A stretch of 64,000 nucleotides of DNA, taken from positions 1,757,773-1,821,772 of the forward strand of contig NC_081332.1 of assembly GCF_022539665.2 (NCBI RefSeq), in the 5' to 3' direction. The stretch is from Daphnia carinata (Eukaryota > Arthropoda > Branchiopoda > Diplostraca > Daphniidae). Numbering within the stretch: the stretch's first letter is position 1; each line of letters begins with the position of its first letter. Both the position numbers and the translations under genes were made by a program. Positions 58,729 through 64,000 of the stretch are shown here, one piece after another. The notes beneath the pieces are model-generated. The model was not told where the DNA came from. It searched no databases and saw only the letters and a list, made by a program, of their open reading frames with translations.

Positions 58729-61615
58729 TTAAAAATTGTTCGGTGAAAGTGAAATGGCTACTGCAAAAGAAAAACAGCTCTTCTTACGTGGTTGAAAGGG
58801 AGCGAAAACAAGTTTCTCCACGTTCAGGAACGAAGCCTCCACCGTGATGGAGACGACAAAAGCCAACCCAAAGACAGTGGCCAAAATGCCGAAATAGGTC
58901 GTCAATTGGCTGAGGAATGTGTAGTAAACGAGCTTGCGATTGGAGGCGTAAAACACGTCCAAATAAGAATAGTGAATGAGAAAAACGCAATAACTCAATC
59001 GACTTAAAGGTAGGAATCCTTTCCAGGACAGCAACCGATTGACGAACCCTTTAACGAATTTTTTTTTTTTCCTTTCAATATGAAAATATAATGAAACAAT
59101 TTGAACGTGCATACCGCCATAACCGCGCGTGCAAGCGTACACGATCCAGGCCACGGCGATAGCCCAGGCCGTTCTGTGTAACGAACCATAGAACAAGCTG
59201 ATGGCCGGGTTGATGGTAGGCACTTCATTCTCGTCTAAATATGGAACCAATCCGTAGATGACTGCCAGGATAATAGCCGATGATAATGTCCAAAAGATCA
59301 CCAATATTATCTGTAAGAAATAATCAAAATGAATTGATAACACAATTTCACGTGAATCTGATCATGTACCTTGGACGTGCGTTTCTGTGATTCTTTGGTC
59401 ACGTACAAGAACCATCCGAGCCACACTCCAACGATGTAAGGTGGGGCTCTAGTCCACGGTTTAGTGTAATAATAATCAGCATCAAATCCCATCGCCAGCG
59501 TATCGAATCTGTAAGGTATTTCATTGCAACATTTGAACCAGAACTTCACGAACGCAAGTATGAACGAACGTACGTTCGGGTGGGCATGATGGTAGGCATC
59601 AAATCGAACACAGCAAAGATGGCGAAGTTGGCACCGATCGTGCCAAGAAAAACGAAACCAAGTAACGCCAGCCCAATATTTTTGCGACGCCACAACAGGT
59701 AGATGAACAACGGTGAGAGGATGAACAGCTGCATGTCCGTGGCGAGATACCACGTCTGTTCCATGCACTGTTCCATGAAAAAAACACAAGAATTTAAGAA
59801 AAATGACATAGCAAAAGGTAAAGGAAAACTCACCTGGACGTTGATGTCGGTTGGGAAGAGATTATTGACTGCGTTAAAGCAAAATCTTATTTAATTTCAG
59901 CAACAAGAGAAAGTGTTGGAATACAGACTCACTGTAGAGGAGATGCCACCACCAGTTGATGCGACATCCGTAAGCAGATAGTTGAACGTTGTACCAATTG
60001 GGCCCAGTCCCTGTGTAGACGATTAATGTAGCGATGAATCCGAGAACAATGGCGTACACTGGCGTCAATCTGTAAACGTAAAAACTCATGGTTCAATCAA
60101 GACACAAACATTTAATTTAATTATTAAAAAACCGGAGATATCGATGGAGATAGAAAAGACCGATATTGAATTTTCCCTTATTGCGATCCAATTCGGCCAG
60201 CAAAAGATACGAGACGAGCAGGCCGCCCATCAGTAAGAAGGTGTCAACTGAAACAGTGGCGTTCGAAATGCCCTGGAACCACCACGTCATCGCGTCCTGT
60301 ATTTCACGAAAGAACTCACTTTCAGGAATAAACTTCGTTTTGAATTTTGATTACTCACGTCAGTGACCATGCTCGGATTCATTGAATATGAACCTGGACC
60401 AATGATCCACGAATGTCCTATGACCACCCAACAGGTGGATAGGACTCGTATGCCGTGAACGCAGGCCAAATTCGATGGTGATGCCTTGCTTTTCATCGAC
60501 AACAATCGTCTCCCATTGGTCAATGCTGAGAAACAGTGTAAAACACTAATAACATGGCCGTCTTTCTTGGAATCAAACGGCTTGTCCAGGACCATCCTCC
60601 AAGCATCGTGAGCGGTTGCTATGACAACCAACAATCCCAACAAGCTCAGTACCACACTATCAAGATTTAAACAAACATTAGAAATAGAAAATGTTTAGAA
60701 GATGTGTGTGTGTGTTTTACATGACGGTAATGTCGGGTCCATCGAAAGATGGCGGATCTTCGTGATCTGTGAAACAGTAGACCTCGTCCGTCACGGTCAC
60801 GAGGGAGTAATTAGAGATGATGTAACTACCCACAAGCTCCGCCACGGCGTGACCGAGGTCATCGGCGCTGCAAGACGATGGTAAACAGAAACTGATGCTA
60901 GGAAAAGCGTAAGCGAGTACGTCGGCCTGCGCAATTTTGGGTTCGACACGGCCGGCCGAAGATGACAGGATGCCCAGCAATTGTAACAACGTTACTAAAT
61001 TAGCGCTCCGTTGTTCGACATCTTCGTTATCATCGAGATTGGTTGACATATCCTGATAAATGATGTCTGATTCCGTAACTGGAGCCGCTTTGAAATAGGC
61101 CGTACAGTACTGACCGGTGAAATTGGGACCGCGGACGGCCAGGCATTCATCGAACAAACCATCGGCGTGAAAATTACCCGATCCGTACAGTCCGATTGGG
61201 ACTTTTCCCGAAGATTCCTTCACTGATTGAAATTGTTTAATCAATAATTCATTTTAAGTAAAATGCCACGTTCCATCAACTTACTCTGCATAGCCCAGGA
61301 ACGTCGATATAGATTGTGTACGTAATGGATGCTATCCACTTGGCATTGTTGGCTAATGTTGCTGGCCACGGCCGTCGGGTACGAGGAAGACGCCAATCTA
61401 ACCACCAAATTATGAAGCCACTGCTGGATCAAGTTCAATTTATCGCTTTCGTTCAACTCATCTTCGAGTTCAACCGTCTTCTCTTGCCACCACGACTGGA
61501 ACTTTTGCTGTTGGGCGATGCCGCCCAGTCTGCTCACGGACTGGCCAGCAACAATAGCTTGACGACAGTTGATACTCACGACAACAACGATCATTACTAG
61601 CCAACAGCTCTTCAT
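58729..61615 (-). CDS. NRF-6-like acyltransferase 3 membrane protein
   Basis: Ten exons on the minus strand: 61285-61615, 60721-61222, 60359-60656, 60133-60296, 59933-60069, 59834-59868, 59574-59767, 59370-59508, 59115-59310 and 58729-59048; 771 residues with consistent phases. A signal peptide (MKSCWLVMIVVVVSINCRQA) precedes a Cys-bearing extracellular NRF domain (NFHADGLFDECLAVRG; ISFCLPSSCSADDL). About ten membrane helices of the acyltransferase 3 fold follow, with HGIRVLSTCWVVIGHS in the usual catalytic neighbourhood, QTWYLATDMQLFILSP and YCVFLIHYSYLD. The family is named after the nematode 'nose resistant to fluoxetine' genes, moves lipids or drugs across epithelia, and is greatly expanded in arthropods. 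Its acyl substrate is unknown. It is convergent with the four-pass gene, 226 bp apart stop to stop. Confidence 0.94.
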
Positions 61616-62265
61616 TTTGCTGTTGTTCGACGATCAGCAAAAAATCAGAGACGTTTTGTTTTTGACTCACGTTCCAAAAAAATTCCAAACTGGAATACGG
61701 TCACTGCTTAACTAGCCATGAGACAATGATTGATTGGTTTGAATCGGTGATATTTATATGTACACAGCACTCACTTGCACCATAGTCCAAATCAACAAGA
61801 CAAAACTAGACCCCCCTAGCCGTTTGCTGATAATCGTATCGAGATTACATCACTTTGTCAATACGCACGCGTTCACATTAAGAAATAGCCTTTTTTGTTT
61901 AAAGATAGGAATCGCCTTCACAAATACATTCCTCAAACCACCCCATGTGATGAGCAAAAGGGCATATTTTAAATGGATTTTCCTACAGCCATTCACTCAT
62001 GCCTTTACGATAACTCATCTTTAGGCAACTCATCAACGATGACTTTTCGCGCCTACGTGCCCCAAGAATTCGGATGTGTCAGAAGATAGGTAATCAAGAA
62101 TATAGATTTGTCATCGTGATAATCACTTCCCAAGGGTTTTTTCATAATTATATCTCAGCATAGTAACTTCCTATATGTTTCATCAATTCGAACTCAGGGT
62201 TTTATACAGCACTATTTTTATTGCAGTCACACGCAGTTCGAAATGTACACATTCAAAAGTCAAAT
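61616..62265. other. Gap between NRF-like and cuticle genes
   Basis: Contains the promoter of the NRF-like gene at its left end and the 3' flank of the cuticle gene at its right end. No other gene seen. Confidence 0.5.
61722..61758 (-). promoter_or_regulatory. TATA box and initiator of the NRF-like gene
   Basis: On the minus strand TATAAATA (61751-61758) is followed about 30 bp later by an initiator-like TCATTG near 61727. The predicted start lies about 110 bp before the start codon. Confidence 0.55.
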
Positions 62266-63187
62266 TTAGTAAGCGGAATTGTACGATGGAGTCGTCTGAT
62301 AATAATTGTTCGTTTCGTATTTCGATGTGCTGTAATAATTGGAATTATCACTGTTGGATTCACCGGCCGGCTCGTACGACACATCCGCCCTGTAGCCGTT
62401 CTCGTCCGCTTCGTACGTCACGATCTGCTTACGACCGTCCGGCAAGTTAACGGTGTACTGTCCGCGAGTTAATTCATTCTCGTGCGTCTCGCTACGTGAT
62501 TGCTCGTTACCGTAATAATCATTAACGTTGAATTTGAAGGCGTAATTGTACCATCCCTGTTTGGAGAGGACCAAATTCAATGAATTCAAGTTAAATTTTA
62601 TGCGATCATGATAGAAATGAACTTACATTGTCATCTCCTTCGTAATTCTCCGGGTAGTAAGAGGGCGTGGTGTAGGCTGTGGTGTAGCTCGGTTGATAGT
62701 ACGTCGGTTGGGTGGTATAACTTGGCTGGACGTAAGGTTTGCTAGTCGTGTAGGTCGGAGCTGGGGGGTAGTAGGGTTTCGGGGTAGTATAATAAGGTGC
62801 TGCAGTGGTGTAGTAAGGTGCGGAGGTAGTGTAATAAGGTTTGGTTGTAGTGTAGTAGGGTGCTGGAGTAGTGTAATACGCCGCCGTGGTAGTATAGTAG
62901 GTGGCAGGGGTAGTGTAATATGGCTTAGTGGTGGTGTAGTAAGGCTTCGCAGTGGTGTAGTACGGTTTGGCTGTAGTGTAGTAAGTTGGCTGGTTGGCGT
63001 AATAGCCTTTAACTGGAGGGTAGTAATTCACCGGCTGCTGGGGTACTAGATAGCCGTAGCTGCTGGCCACTGGTCTGACTGCGCATAACGCAGTTAAATA
63101 AACCTAAAACAAAATTGAACAAAGTTAGTGTAACGATTTAGACAAGACAAATTGAATTAAGATAATTACAAAAAGAGAGAGAAACAT
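62266..63187 (-). CDS. CPR-family cuticle protein (Rebers-Riddiford chitin-binding)
   Basis: Three exons on the minus strand (63170-63187, 62627-63103, 62556-62266) give 261 residues. Six codons in exon 1 (MFLSLF) plus VYLTALCAVRPVAS form the signal peptide. The middle is a low-complexity array of KPYYTT/APYYTT-type units (about 62740-63000). Exon 3 carries the R&R chitin-binding domain: YNYAFKFN, then GQYTVNLPDGRKQIVTYEAD and NGYRADVSYEP. The family binds chitin in the arthropod exoskeleton. The Tyr-rich repeats may be cross-linked in the matrix (inference). The RR-1/RR-2 class is not clear to me, though the short YEADENGY form leans to RR-1. A six-codon first exon is typical of CPR genes. 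Confidence 0.95.
62740..63000 (-). repeat. Coding tandem repeat, KPYYTT units
   Basis: About ten imperfect 21-24 bp units encode YYTT followed by (T/A)(A/K)(P) variants inside the cuticle gene. Third-base variation is common, so the peptide unit is kept by selection more than the DNA unit. Confidence 0.85.
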
Positions 63188-63271
63188 GATGCTGAGGTGT
63201 TGGATTGCAATTGTACTGTCAGTGAAATGAGTGAGGTTCTTGCTACTCTTCAACTGTGTACTCAAACGCTG

Positions 63272-63307
63272 ACTGATGATCTTTCCAATTCAATCGGCCT
63301 TTATATA
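63272..63307 (-). promoter_or_regulatory. TATA box and initiator of the cuticle gene
   Basis: The minus strand reads TATATAAA at 63300-63307 and an arthropod initiator TCAGT at 63272-63276, with the A about 33 bp downstream of the TATA start. This is the usual spacing, and the start codon follows about 85 bp later. Confidence 0.75.
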
Positions 63308-64000
63308 CAAGTCCATATAAACAAATAAATAGGGGGAAAAGCAAGCATAGAAATCCTTGAACTCTAGGAAAGTACGTCTAATCAAAATTTAAATCTCGCA
63401 ATTGTTCTGTCGTAAATATTTACTAAGATATTTTCTATTGTATACACTCTTCTACTGTTTACCACCCTCAGTTTTTCTATTATAATGTTTTCAAATAGAA
63501 CTAATGCAATGCAACTGAAAACCAACGGTTGTCTCAGACCTACCGCAGGGATTTCGACCAGGTATATTACCTGAAATATACAATTGAATGTGTACTCATT
63601 ATTATTATATCCCCGGACTATTTAAGCGGGTTAAGTCTGTTGCCCTATATACAAGGGCATGTGGAGCAACGAGATTATAGAATTCAAGAAATATCTTCTC
63701 CCAGGAGTAAATAGGGCATTTCAACCTTAATTGGGGATAGTTTAAATGTTTGCAAAATTTTATTTGAGTTCAACATCATTCGCATGATTACATCCGAGCA
63801 TCGACGTACGTAGAAAACGAAGTAATATCACACATCGCTATAGGAACATCACAATCTCTTGATGACAGACCTATTAATCACGAAGTTTCCAACAAATCGT
63901 ATAATATGCAAATGTTTTGTTTAAAATAAAAAAAATTAAGGTTTCTCCTCTACGTTTGTTAAATTACTTTTAGGTTTAGGAGCAAAGAAGAGTTTCTCCA
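63308..64000. other. Right-edge region without a recognised gene
   Basis: Upstream DNA of the cuticle gene and further AT-rich sequence to the window edge. No gene or repeat was recognised. Confidence 0.45.

Noticed and set aside
62693..63049. Antisense frame in the cuticle gene rich in Gly, Val and Arg
   Set aside because: It is the complement of the KPYYTT repeat and has no independent support.

Overview
The window looks like nuclear DNA of a branchiopod crustacean, most likely a water flea of the Daphnia type. This is inferred from an arthropod chitin-binding cuticle protein, an NRF-6-like acyltransferase, a moody/Tre1-type GPCR, very short introns (mostly 57-90 nt, GT...AG), TATA/TCAGT core promoters and AT-rich intergenic DNA. 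It holds 14 protein genes, one clear tRNA, one broken coding exon and several repeats. Exon borders below were placed by hand from splice sites, codon phase and family similarity, and every joined exon set adds up to a whole number of codons.

Layout. 1-11.4 kb: a large multidomain GTPase with a stonustoxin-like N-terminus (+), a RUS1/DUF647 gene (-), and a secreted seven-Ig protein resembling only the outside of a VEGF/PDGF receptor (-). 11.4-23.8 kb: a gene-poor stretch, a rhodopsin-family GPCR (+), the ribosome-assembly GTPase GNL2 (+) and tRNA-Met(CAT) (+). 23.8-31.3 kb: repeat territory, with two roughly 1.1-1.3 kb arms in inverted orientation enclosing a 3 kb spacer that carries a GC-rich chain of hairpins and two tRNA-like relics. 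31.3-34.3 kb: a frameshifted orphan exon (+) abuts a third member of the GTPase family (-), which has lost its nucleotide-binding motifs and gained an AT-hook. 35.3-35.7 kb: twelve copies, about 35 bp apart, of a motif resembling the CTCF insulator core. 36.6-48.6 kb: three tandem collagen-like genes (+) that share one exon plan. 50.7-56.2 kb: a small coiled-coil gene (-) and a second intact stonustoxin-like GTPase gene (-). 57.5-63.2 kb: a four-pass membrane protein (+), an NRF-like acyltransferase (-) and a CPR cuticle protein (-).

Two themes stand out. The first is a local three-member family of large proteins that join a stonustoxin/MACPF-like region, a thioredoxin-like region, fibronectin III domains, a P-loop GTPase and a Cys/His module. 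None has a signal peptide, so an intracellular, possibly immune, role is more likely than venom (inference). The second is the motif array between the pseudo-GTPase gene and the collagen cluster, which is where a domain boundary could sit. The matrix, cuticle and receptor genes otherwise look like ordinary neighbours with no visible joint pathway.
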